NCBI RefSeq assembly: GCF_001894825.1
Contig: NZ_BCWY01000007.1
Span: forward strand, 152,988 to 216,987
Origin: Rhodococcus jostii NBRC 16295
GTDB lineage: Bacteria > Actinomycetota > Actinomycetes > Mycobacteriales > Mycobacteriaceae
DNA: 64,000 nucleotides
Direction: 5' to 3'
Positions 24,304 to 31,949 of the stretch are shown one piece after another. The translations under genes and the position numbers were made by a program. Under the pieces are notes generated by a model. The model saw only the letters and a program-made list of their open reading frames with translations, did no database searches and was not told the DNA's origin. Position 1 is the stretch's first letter; each line of letters opens with the position of its first letter.

Positions 24304-25065
24304 ATGCCCCGCTCTGCGGTACCGAACACCGGCTCCATCATCACGACCGTCAGGAACAAATGGCCCTGGATCCTCGCCGGCCTCGTCGTCGTCGTGCTCG
24401 TCGCGATGCTGTCCCCGGACCCCGACGACACCCTCGCCGCCGGAACCGGACCGATCTCGCCCTCGGAAGTCACTGACAAACAACAGATACAGTCGGCGTT
24501 CGTCCAGCTCGCCACCCTCGAGGTGAAGGGCCGGGCACCCAAGACCGGGTACGACCGGGAACTGTTCGGCGCCAGCTGGACCGACAACGTGTCGGTCTCG
24601 CTCGGGCGCAACGGCTGCGACACCCGCAACGACATCCTCCGGCGTGATCTCGTCGACATCAGCTCCCGCGATCGCACCCGCGAGTGCGTGGTGCAGTCGG
24701 GCACGTTGCGGGATCTGTACACGGGCAACACCATTGCGTTCACCCGGGGCACGAAGACGTCGGACGCCGTGCAGATCGATCACGTCGTGGCGCTGTCGGA
24801 CGCGTGGCAGAAGGGCGCGCAACTCCTCGACGCGCAGACACGGGCCGACCTCGCGAACGACCCCCGCAACCTGCAGGCGGTGGACGGTCCCACGAATCAG
24901 CGCAAGAGCGACGCCGACGCGTCGACGTGGCTGCCCCCGCTGGCGGCGTACCGCTGCACCTACGTGGCCCGTCAGGTGGAAGTGAAAGTGGCGTACCGAC
25001 TCTGGGTGACACCACCCGAGCGCGATGCGATGGCCGCGGTGCTCACCGGGTGCGGTGCCCGGTGA
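24304..25065 (+). CDS. Membrane-anchored HNH nuclease (DUF1524-like)
   Basis: The 253-residue protein starts at an ATG with AGGAGA 6 nt upstream. One hydrophobic helix (WPWILAGLVVVVLVAML, about 19-35) anchors or exports it. The HNH/DUF1524 domain keeps GRAPKTGYDR, NGCDTRNDIL, QIDHVVALSDAWQKGA and NDPRNLQAVDGPTNQRKSD. It is clearly paralogous to the nuclease at 16244-17335, but it lacks the Ala/Ser linker and the excalibur domain. It ends next to the convergent DUF3060 lipoprotein gene with no spacer. DNA scavenging or competition are possible roles, without direct evidence. Confidence 0.88.
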   Translation: MPRSAVPNTGSIITTVRNKWPWILAGLVVVVLVAMLSPDPDDTLAAGTGPISPSEVTDKQQIQSAFVQLATLEVKGRAPKTGYDRELFGASWTDNVSVSLGRNGCDTRNDILRRDLVDISSRDRTRECVVQSGTLRDLYTGNTIAFTRGTKTSDAVQIDHVVALSDAWQKGAQLLDAQTRADLANDPRNLQAVDGPTNQRKSDADASTWLPPLAAYRCTYVARQVEVKVAYRLWVTPPERDAMAAVLTGCGAR

Positions 25066-25704
25066 TCACGCTCCGGGCGGGGTGAGCCGATTCTCCGAAC
25101 CCGTGTCGACCGCCGGGACCGTCGCACCGGAATCCCAGTCGACGGTGTTGTTGGAACCGGTGAGTTCGAGCGAATCGAGAGACGCGGCGCGCACGGAGTT
25201 GTCGTTGCCGCTCACCGTCACCGCGCCGGAATCGTCCACGTTCAGCGAGTTGCCGCTTCCGCTGACCGAGATCCGCTCCGCCTGCTTGCCGAGCACCGTC
25301 ACGGCGTTGCCCTGCAGGTCGATCGACTCGACCACGTCGATGCCGGCGCTGTTGCTGCGCCCCGAGATCGTGAGCGTTCCGGTCTGCCCGCCGACCACGT
25401 TGGTGTCCTGACCGCGCACGATCACCGCGTTCGACGTCGCGACGTTCGCCGAGACACCGTTGGCCTCGATGGTGACGGTGCCGCACTCGCCGTCCAGGAC
25501 GACGCCGACACCGTCCCTGTTGACGATCACGTCGCGGCCCGCGCAGTCGCCGCCCGAGTTCAGTTCCACCGCGGAGCCGTCCTCGCCGGCCGGTTCCCTC
25601 GGCAGCGTGGCGTCCCGTCCGCACCCGCCGGACACCGCAGCCACCATCACCAGACAGGCGATCGTGGCCGCGGTGCGAGAACCGCTCCGCCGGAGGGTGT
25701 GCAC
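25066..25704 (-). CDS. DUF3060 lipoprotein
   Basis: The 212-residue product starts at a GTG (VHTLRRSGSRTAATIACLVM) and has a lipoprotein signal ending in VSGGC near residue 28, so it is probably lipid-anchored outside the membrane. The rest is DUF3060: a series of about 12 short repeats rich in Gly, Asn, Ser and Val, such as ISGRSNSAGIDV and VSGSGNSLNVDD. These probably fold as a right-handed beta-helix. The function is unknown. It follows fabH by 10 nt and may be read through from it. No good Shine-Dalgarno was seen. Confidence 0.8.
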   Translation of the reverse strand: MHTLRRSGSRTAATIACLVMVAAVSGGCGRDATLPREPAGEDGSAVELNSGGDCAGRDVIVNRDGVGVVLDGECGTVTIEANGVSANVATSNAVIVRGQDTNVVGGQTGTLTISGRSNSAGIDVVESIDLQGNAVTVLGKQAERISVSGSGNSLNVDDSGAVTVSGNDNSVRAASLDSLELTGSNNTVDWDSGATVPAVDTGSENRLTPPGA

Positions 25705-25714
25705 GAAGCGCAGG

Positions 25715-26734
25715 TCAGTTCTGCGCGAACACCGGCATCGTGACGACCTGCCCGGCGTACGACAGTCCGGCACCGAACGCGAGGAGCAGCGCCGTGTCGC
25801 CGGGCTTCACGTCGCCGTTCGCCAGCATCGCCTCCATCGCGAGCGGCACGGACGCGGCCGAGGTGTTGCCGGACTCGGCGATGTCGTCGGAGACCGGGAC
25901 GTTCTCGGGGAGCTTCATGCTGCGGGCGATCACCTCGGTGATCCGGGAGTTCGCCTGATGCGGAACGAATGCGTCGAGGTCCTCGACGGTCAGTCCGGCC
26001 TTCTCGACGGCGGCGAGCGCCACCTTGCCCATCTCGAAGGCCGCCCAGCGGAACACCGCGGTGCCGGCCATCTTGATGTACGGGCGCTTGGCCCCCGGTG
26101 TCGTGATGTATTCGTACCAGTCCAGGTCCTGCACGATGGCGTCGGACTGGGAACCGTCGGAACCCCACTCCACCGGTCCGATGCCCGCGACATCGCTCTT
26201 GCCGACCACGACGGCGCCTGCGCCGTCACCGAAGATGAAGCGCGTGGAGCGGTCGGTCGGTTCGGTGGTGATGCTCATCTTCTCGACACCCACCACGAGG
26301 GCGTAGTCGACCGATCCGCCGCGAACCAGATCCGACGCCACGGTCAGCGCCGTGCAGAAGCCGGCGCATCCGCCACCGAGGTCGAACGCACCGGGCCCAC
26401 TGGTACCCAGCGCGTCGGCGACCAGGGCCGCGGCCGGGGGCGTCAGGAGGAGATACGTCGACGTGGCGACGATGACGCAGCCGATCTGCTCGGGGTCGAT
26501 ACCGCTCGCCTCGATGGCCTTGCGTCCGGCCTCGATGGACATGGTGACGACATTCTCGTCCTCCGCCGCGAAGCGCCGGTTCCGGATGCCCGAACGAGAC
26601 TGGATCCACTCGTCCGTCGAGTCGATCAGTTCACAGATCTCGTCGTTGGTGACAACCCGCTCGGGCCGATACACGCCGAGCCCGAGAAGGGCGGACTGCC
26701 GACCTCCAGCCACGGTGGCAATCTGCTTTCCCAT
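25715..26734 (-). CDS. fabH: Beta-ketoacyl-ACP synthase III (FabH)
   Basis: The 339-residue KAS III-type thiolase-fold enzyme joins an acyl-CoA primer to malonyl-ACP to begin fatty-acid elongation. The catalytic triad is Cys123 (LGGGCAGFC), His259 (PHQANSRI) and Asn290 (ESGNTSAAS), all in the right spacing. GGGC replaces the more usual AAC around the nucleophile. Some actinobacterial paralogues serve special acyl primers, and this one has no other fas genes beside it. AGGAG lies 9 nt before the ATG. A TTACTCGTCGGTAA operator-like site sits about 103 nt upstream, identical in reverse to the one before fadE5. Confidence 0.92.
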   Translation of the reverse strand: MGKQIATVAGGRQSALLGLGVYRPERVVTNDEICELIDSTDEWIQSRSGIRNRRFAAEDENVVTMSIEAGRKAIEASGIDPEQIGCVIVATSTYLLLTPPAAALVADALGTSGPGAFDLGGGCAGFCTALTVASDLVRGGSVDYALVVGVEKMSITTEPTDRSTRFIFGDGAGAVVVGKSDVAGIGPVEWGSDGSQSDAIVQDLDWYEYITTPGAKRPYIKMAGTAVFRWAAFEMGKVALAAVEKAGLTVEDLDAFVPHQANSRITEVIARSMKLPENVPVSDDIAESGNTSAASVPLAMEAMLANGDVKPGDTALLLAFGAGLSYAGQVVTMPVFAQN

Positions 26735-26836
26735 CGATCGATCTCCTCATCAGGTCCCGCGTGGTTACGCGCAGTGTGGACTTGTCGCCAGCACACGTTA
26801 CGTCGAGCGCCGCCCACGGGGTAGCACCGGTTCCTG

Positions 26837-26850
26837 TTACTCGTCGGTAA
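26837..26850. promoter_or_regulatory. TTAC-N6-GTAA operator between fabH and the DUF4185 gene
   Basis: The 14-bp TTACTCGTCGGTAA is the exact reverse complement of the site upstream of fadE5 (28793-28806). Identity extends to 17 of 18 bases when one flanking base on the left and three on the right are included. It lies 103 nt upstream of fabH and about 170 nt upstream of the DUF4185 gene, so it could act on either. Confidence 0.6.
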
Positions 26851-27018
26851 CATCGGTTCGGCGGGGACGTGGTCGAAACGAACACGGCGGTCAAACCGAC
26901 ACTTTCGTATGAACAGACTTGTTAGACTTCTCGCGATTTCCAGCAGTTGATCACCGGTAGGGGGAGTGGTCGTTTCAGGCCACGCAGTGCCGCCTGCTGC
27001 TAGAGATGGAGTGTCCTC

Positions 27019-28134
27019 GTGAAGCGAACCAAAGCTCTTGCAGCAGCGTCACTCATCGGCGCAGCGGTGACGTTGATCACCTTCGCCGGCCCGGCCGCCG
27101 CGAATCCCAACGCCATCAATCCGATCCCCGGCCTCAACGGCACCAACGGGATCCCCCACCTCAACGGGCGCACCCAGGCGGTCGCGCAGCAGACCGGCAT
27201 GCTCAGTCCTAACCGCACCCAGGACGCCAACGTCCTCGGCACCGACCTCGGCGTCATGTGGGACAACGGCCAGGGCCAGGTCCTCACGGCGTTCGGCGAC
27301 TCCGCCGGACTCGGACTGCCCAACCTGCTGTCGGGCAGCCTGTGGGCCTGGCGCAGCAGCACACTCTTCCGCAGCTCGGACGGCATCCTCTCGGACGGAA
27401 TGAACTTCGACAGCTCGCCGCGCGACATCTTCGGCCAGTCCAAGGAACTCGTTCCCAGCCCCAAGATCCCGTTCGTCGAGATCAGCCGCATCCCCACCGC
27501 CGGCGTCGCCGTCGGCAACACCCAGGTGCTGAGCATGATGTCGGTGAAGAACTGGGGTCCGGCCGGGACGTGGGACACCAACTACTCCGGTCTCGTGTAC
27601 TCCCAGGACAACGGTGAGAACTGGACCGTCGCCCCCGAGACGCAGCGCCCGAACGTCGGCGGCAACGCCAACTTCCAGATGAGCGCCTTCGTCAAGGCCG
27701 ACGGTTTCGTCTACCAGTACGGAACACCCGCCGGCCGCGGCGGTCTCGTCCACATCGCGCGGGTGCCGGAGCCCCAGATCATGGACCTCGGGGCGTACGA
27801 GTACTTCGACGGCGCCAAGTGGATCAAGGGCAACCCCGACGTCGCCAAGCCGATCATGCCGGGCGGCGTCGGCGAACTGTCCGTCGCGTACAACGAATAC
27901 CTCGGCCAATACCTCATGCTGACCACCGACCAGTACAACTCGGTGGTCATGCGCCGCTCGCCGTCGGTCACCGGTCCGTGGGGCCCGCCGGAGGTGCTCG
28001 TCGACACGCGGGAGCTGCCCACCGCGTACGGCGCGTACATCCACCCGTGGTCGTCGGGACCCGACCTCTACTTCCTCACGACGGTGCACAACAACTACAA
28101 CGTGCTCCTCATGCGCACGACGCTCACGCCGTAG
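27019..28134 (+). CDS. Secreted DUF4185 protein, candidate endo-D-arabinanase
   Basis: The 371-residue protein begins at a GTG with GGAG 7 nt upstream and has a signal peptide cut after about GPAAA (residue 28). The mature part is DUF4185, a five-bladed-propeller-like family: LGVMWDNGQGQVLTAFGDS, WRSSTLFRSSDG, NYSGLVYSQDNGENWT, GELSVAYNEYLGQYLML and YIHPWSSGPDLYF are its typical blocks. Characterised DUF4185 proteins (GH183) cut D-arabinan of mycobacterial cell walls. In a host that also carries aftD, remodelling of its own arabinogalactan is a reasonable inference. The active-site acids cannot be fixed from sequence alone. Confidence 0.82.
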   Translation: MKRTKALAAASLIGAAVTLITFAGPAAANPNAINPIPGLNGTNGIPHLNGRTQAVAQQTGMLSPNRTQDANVLGTDLGVMWDNGQGQVLTAFGDSAGLGLPNLLSGSLWAWRSSTLFRSSDGILSDGMNFDSSPRDIFGQSKELVPSPKIPFVEISRIPTAGVAVGNTQVLSMMSVKNWGPAGTWDTNYSGLVYSQDNGENWTVAPETQRPNVGGNANFQMSAFVKADGFVYQYGTPAGRGGLVHIARVPEPQIMDLGAYEYFDGAKWIKGNPDVAKPIMPGGVGELSVAYNEYLGQYLMLTTDQYNSVVMRRSPSVTGPWGPPEVLVDTRELPTAYGAYIHPWSSGPDLYFLTTVHNNYNVLLMRTTLTP

Positions 28135-28156
28135 TCGTCGTACTAGCGTCGACGGC

Positions 28157-28780
28157 ATGGATGCAGCGGCCTGGGACGAACGGTATTCACAGAGCGACCT
28201 GGTGTGGGGTGCCCCACCCAACGCCGTCGTGGTCGAGCAGGTTACCGCGCTCCCCCGCGGTCGCGCACTCGACCTGGCGTGTGGGGAGGGCCGCAACGCA
28301 CTCTGGCTCGCCACCCGAGGCTGGGAGGTGACGGGCCTCGACTACTCGGCCGTGGCCGTCGACAAGGCCCGCCGGGTGGCCGCCGACGCACCCCGGTCGG
28401 TCCGTGAACGACTCGACTATCGCGTCGCCGACGTCACCGATTCGGACCTCGGCGGCGAGTACGACCTCGTGCTCGTGATCTACCTCCATCTCGCCCCGGC
28501 GGAGCGGCTGCGGGTTGTGAACCGCGCCATATCTGCGCTGAAACCTGACGGAATCCTCATGATTTTGGGGCATGACGCCGTTAACTTGTCGCAGGGCGTC
28601 GGAGGTCCCCAGGATCTCGAAATCCTGTACACGCCAGACGATGTGGTGAAAATGTTCGACGAGCGTCTCGCCGTCGACGTTGCCGAACGGCGCTTCCGCG
28701 AGACGGAGGCCGGAACGGCGATCGACGCGCTCGTCGTCGCGCACCGCCCGAGTCTTGGCAGTCAGGTAAATGGGGCGTAA
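28157..28780 (+). CDS. Class I SAM-dependent methyltransferase
   Basis: The 207-residue protein has the SAM-binding motif I LDLACGEGRNALWLA at about 39-53. It also has motif II VTGLDYSAVAVDKAR near 58-72 and YDLVLVIYLHLAPAERLRVV near 106. The N-terminal MDAAAWDERY with LVWGAPPN is typical of the TehB-like/thiopurine-like small methyltransferases. The substrate is unknown. No Shine-Dalgarno is seen. TAGCGT lies 7 nt before the ATG, suggesting a leaderless mRNA. It is followed after 84 nt by fadE5, which has its own operator and ribosome binding site. Confidence 0.88.
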   Translation: MDAAAWDERYSQSDLVWGAPPNAVVVEQVTALPRGRALDLACGEGRNALWLATRGWEVTGLDYSAVAVDKARRVAADAPRSVRERLDYRVADVTDSDLGGEYDLVLVIYLHLAPAERLRVVNRAISALKPDGILMILGHDAVNLSQGVGGPQDLEILYTPDDVVKMFDERLAVDVAERRFRETEAGTAIDALVVAHRPSLGSQVNGA

Positions 28781-28792
28781 TATCGGTCAATG

Positions 28793-28806
28793 TTACCGAC
28801 GAGTAA
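28793..28806. promoter_or_regulatory. TTAC-N6-GTAA operator upstream of fadE5
   Basis: TTACCGACGAGTAA lies 57 nt before the fadE5 start codon. It is identical, in reverse complement, to the site at 26837-26850 and matches the fadA2/fabG4 site at 11 of 14 positions. TAATAA overlaps its right edge and could be part of a -10 element, which would suit repression. Confidence 0.6.
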
Positions 28807-28863
28807 TAACTTGGGCGGTACTAACGGATAGACCGCACCATCTCACTGGGAGAGACAGAAGAC

Positions 28864-30699
28864 ATGGGCCATTACAAGAGCAACGTCCGCGACCTGGAGT
28901 TCAACCTCTTCGAGGTTCTCGGTCTCGAGCAGCCGCTGAGTGAAGGCGTGTGGGGCGATCTCGACGCCGACACCGTCCGCAACATGCTCAGCGAAGTTGC
29001 CCGCCTCGCCGAGGGACCGCTGGGAGAGTCCTTCGCCGACGCCGACCGCAACCCTCCGGTCTTCGACCCCGAGAACCACACCGTCACCCTGCCGGAATCC
29101 TTCAAGAAGTCGTTCCGCGCACTCTGGGACGCCGAGTGGTACCGCATGGGACTCTCCGAGGAGATCGGCGGCGTTCCCGTGCCCCGGTCCGTCGTGTGGG
29201 CCATCGGTGAGCTGATCCTCGGCGCCCAGCCGGCCGCGCACATGTACCAGGCCGGACCCGCGTTCGCGGACGTGCTGTTCCACAACGGCACCGAAGAGCA
29301 GAAGAAGTGGGCCGCCACCTGCGTCGAACGCGGCTGGGGTGCCACCATGGTCCTCACCGAACCCGACGCCGGTTCCGACGTCGGCGCAGGCCGCACCAAG
29401 GCCATCAAGCAGGACGACGGCTCCTGGCACATCGAGGGCGTCAAGCGGTTCATCACGTCCGCCGACTCCGACGACCTGTTCGAGAACATCTTCCACCTGG
29501 TCCTGGCCCGCCCCGAGGGCGCAGGCCCCGGCACCAAGGGACTGTCGCTGTTCTTCGTCCCGAAGACGCACTTCAACTTCGAGACCAACGAGTTCGGCGA
29601 GCGCAACGGCGCCTTCGTCACCAACGTCGAGCACAAGATGGGCCTGAAGGTCTCCGCCACGTGTGAGGTCACCTTCGGCGGCCACGGCATTCCCGCCCAG
29701 GGCTGGCTCGTCGGCGAGGTCCACAACGGCATCGCGCAGATGTTCGACGTCATCGAGCACGCCCGCATGATGGTCGGCACCAAAGCCATCGCCACCCTCT
29801 CCACCGGCTACCTCAACGCCCTCGACTACGCCAAGGAACGCGTCCAGGGCGCCGACCTCACGCAGATGACGGACAAGGCCGCGCCGCGCGTCACCATCAC
29901 GCACCACCCCGACGTCCGTCGCGCGCTCGCCATGCAGAAGGCGTACGCCGAAGGCCTGCGCGCCGTGTACCTGTACACCGCGGCACACCAGGACGAGGCC
30001 ACCGCCAAGCTGGTGTCCGGCGCCGACAAGGACCTCGCGTTCCGCGTCAACGACCTGCTGCTCCCGATCGTCAAGGGTGTCGGCTCCGAGCGGGCCTACC
30101 AGTACCTGACCGACAGCCTGCAGACCTTCGGCGGCTCCGGCTTCCTGCAGGACTACCCGATCGAGCAGTACATCCGCGACGCCAAGATCGACTCGCTGTA
30201 CGAGGGCACCACTGCCATCCAGGCGCAGGACTTCTTCTTCCGCAAGATCGCCCGCGACCGCGGTGTGGCACTCGCCCACGTCGCCGGCGAGGTCAAGAAG
30301 TTCATCGACAGCGAGGCGGGCAACGGTCGCCTCAAGGCCGAGCGCGCCCTGCTCGCCACCGCCCTCGAGGACGTCCAGACCATGGCCGCCACCCTCACCG
30401 GGTACCTCATGGGTGCGCAGGAGCAGCCGTCCGAGCTGTACAAGGTCGGCCTCGGTTCCGTCCGCTTCCTGATGTCCGTCGGCGACCTGCTCATCGGCTG
30501 GCAGCTGCTGCGCCAGTCCGAGATCGCGATCAAGGCCCTCGACGAAGGCGCCTCCGACAAGGACAAGGCGTTCTACGAGGGCAAGGTCGCCATCGCGTCC
30601 TTCTTCGCGAAGAACGTCCTGCCCGAACTGACCGCCACCCGCGGCATCGTCGCCAACCTCGACAACGAGATCATGGAGCTCGACGAAGCAGCGTTCTGA
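28864..30699 (+). CDS. fadE5: Acyl-CoA dehydrogenase FadE5
   Basis: The 611-residue flavoprotein has the exact length and, from memory, near-identical blocks of M. tuberculosis FadE5 (Rv0244c). Examples are [53 protein letters not shown] and [15 protein letters not shown]. It oxidises acyl-CoA to enoyl-CoA, the first step of beta-oxidation; the mycobacterial enzyme accepts long chains. The catalytic Glu is probably in [19 protein letters not shown] near residue 447. GGAGAG lies 9 nt before the ATG. It belongs with fadA2-fabG4-htdX, from which it is separated here by two inserted genes. Confidence 0.96.
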   Translation: MGHYKSNVRDLEFNLFEVLGLEQPLSEGVWGDLDADTVRNMLSEVARLAEGPLGESFADADRNPPVFDPENHTVTLPESFKKSFRALWDAEWYRMGLSEEIGGVPVPRSVVWAIGELILGAQPAAHMYQAGPAFADVLFHNGTEEQKKWAATCVERGWGATMVLTEPDAGSDVGAGRTKAIKQDDGSWHIEGVKRFITSADSDDLFENIFHLVLARPEGAGPGTKGLSLFFVPKTHFNFETNEFGERNGAFVTNVEHKMGLKVSATCEVTFGGHGIPAQGWLVGEVHNGIAQMFDVIEHARMMVGTKAIATLSTGYLNALDYAKERVQGADLTQMTDKAAPRVTITHHPDVRRALAMQKAYAEGLRAVYLYTAAHQDEATAKLVSGADKDLAFRVNDLLLPIVKGVGSERAYQYLTDSLQTFGGSGFLQDYPIEQYIRDAKIDSLYEGTTAIQAQDFFFRKIARDRGVALAHVAGEVKKFIDSEAGNGRLKAERALLATALEDVQTMAATLTGYLMGAQEQPSELYKVGLGSVRFLMSVGDLLIGWQLLRQSEIAIKALDEGASDKDKAFYEGKVAIASFFAKNVLPELTATRGIVANLDNEIMELDEAAF

Positions 30700-30725
30700 T
30701 CGGCTTCCAGCGCTTCTGATCTCCG

Positions 30726-30803
30726 CAGACGCACCCCTTCTCCGCACACGCACCCCCTTTCGGACACGATTTCGGGTGCGCCTGCGGGGGAGGGGTGCGT
30801 TTG
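30726..30803. repeat. Long imperfect palindromic element A after fadE5
   Basis: Arms 30730-30755 and 30774-30799 pair over 26 bp with about four mismatches and extend a few more bases on each side. The element is built of the unit CCGCA-N-ACGCACCCC, present twice direct and twice inverted. It can form a hairpin that would end transcription from fadE5 and from the convergent AbiEi-like gene. A related, more degenerate copy lies at 31875-31947. Confidence 0.65.
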
Positions 30804-30810
30804 TCGGTGT

Positions 30811-31896
30811 CTACACAGTGCGCAGCGTCAGTCGCCGCGGCACCGGCAGAGACGACTGCTCAATCCTCCCCATCGGAGGCAGCGATGCCTCTCCCCTAGT
30901 GAGGACCCGACGGATGCGAGCAGCGAGTCGAAGAGGGTCACCCAGCTCCTCCCACGTCCACCGCACCATCTGGAAACCAAGCTCCCGCATGGCATCTTCG
31001 CGCCGCTTCTCGGCGAACACCGCGTCACTCGGTCCCTGACCGGGTTTCAGCATCCGCTCGTACTTCACGCGTCCGTCGAATTCGCCCAGGAACGCCGAAC
31101 TCTCGATGTAGAAATCAACGCGGCCGAGGGTTCTGCCGTCGTATCCGCGAACCACACCCTGCTGAGATGGCAGAGGTAGCCCCATGGTCGAGAACATCAC
31201 GCGACTGCGCGACTCCCCGACACTCTCGCTGTATCCGGTGAGAAATTGCACGACACGACGGGCAGCTCCCACGCCCTTCCGTCCCTGAGCAGATGCGAGT
31301 TCGCACGCCAGGTCCTCGGGACTGATTCCGAAGGCCCGGACGGCCGCGTCTCCTGTCACCACGGCCTGCTCGAACGGGAGCGCACGGCCAAGATCCACCA
31401 CCATCCGTGACGGTGTCGTCACGAGGTAGCCGTCCTCCTCCGCGACGCGGCCGTCCAGCGAGGAGCAATGCACCGTCAAGCGGGTCTTGATCCGCCCGCC
31501 ACCCCGGCGGTTCCTGGTGACCTGCACCCGATCGAGTGGCGTTCTCCACACCGGCAATCCATACATGACGGCTGCCGACTGGTGACTCAGCACCGCGTCG
31601 CTCGACATTCGCGGAACCGTCGCGTCGATCAAGAGGCGATGACGTGCTTCCGGCGTCGCCTGCTCGAATTCCGACTCGCCGAGATACGCGCCGTGACCGA
31701 GACGACGCCATCCTCCACGTGTATAGAGACGGCGGATTTCGTCGTCGGTGAAGCCGGCTGCAAGCGCGTCCTGCCTGCATATCAATTCCCCCGGATCGTG
31801 TTCCATGGCGTCGATACTCGCGGCCACGAAGGCCTGGCGCACGACCGATCTTCGATCTGTGGACAACTCCCCCACAGACGCACCCTTTCTCGGCAT
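30811..31896 (-). CDS. AbiEi-antitoxin-like HTH protein with DUF559/Vsr-like C-terminus
   Basis: The ~361-residue protein has an AbiEi-type N-terminal winged helix (LICRQDALAAGFTDDEIRRLYTRGGWRRLGHGAYL) followed by DAVLSHQSAAVMYGLP and VTRNRRGGGRIKTRLTVH blocks. The last 90 residues look like a PD-(D/E)xK/Vsr-like fold (GRVDFYIESSAFLGEFDG and FQMVRWTWEEL). Such proteins are multicopy in actinobacteria and have no cognate AbiEii toxin; none is present here. The start is uncertain: ATG 31896 (CAATAT 9 nt upstream, maybe leaderless), GTG 31875 or ATG 31806. It is bracketed by two related palindromic elements and interrupts the usual fadE5-fadA2 adjacency. Confidence 0.72.
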   Translation of the reverse strand: MPRKGASVGELSTDRRSVVRQAFVAASIDAMEHDPGELICRQDALAAGFTDDEIRRLYTRGGWRRLGHGAYLGESEFEQATPEARHRLLIDATVPRMSSDAVLSHQSAAVMYGLPVWRTPLDRVQVTRNRRGGGRIKTRLTVHCSSLDGRVAEEDGYLVTTPSRMVVDLGRALPFEQAVVTGDAAVRAFGISPEDLACELASAQGRKGVGAARRVVQFLTGYSESVGESRSRVMFSTMGLPLPSQQGVVRGYDGRTLGRVDFYIESSAFLGEFDGRVKYERMLKPGQGPSDAVFAEKRREDAMRELGFQMVRWTWEELGDPLRLAARIRRVLTRGEASLPPMGRIEQSSLPVPRRLTLRTV

Positions 31897-31947
31897 TTGC
31901 ACGCATATTGGTGCCCTAGAAGGAGTGCGGCTGCAGAAAAGGGGTGC
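31875..31947. repeat. Palindromic element B, relative of element A
   Basis: The left end CAGACGCACCC-TTTCTCGGCA matches the left end of element A at 19 of 21 bases. The right part GTGCGGCTGCAGAAAAGG and GGTGC matches the right arm of A at 18 of 23. It lies between the VanW-family gene stop and the AbiEi-like gene and overlaps that gene's longest start. It may serve as terminator for the VanW gene. Confidence 0.5.
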
Positions 31948-31949
31948 CT

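Noticed and set aside
28843..30753. 636-residue open frame antisense to fadE5
   Set aside because: It mirrors the fadE5 codon pattern of a GC-rich gene. FadE5 has full family support, and the antisense protein has no recognisable motif.
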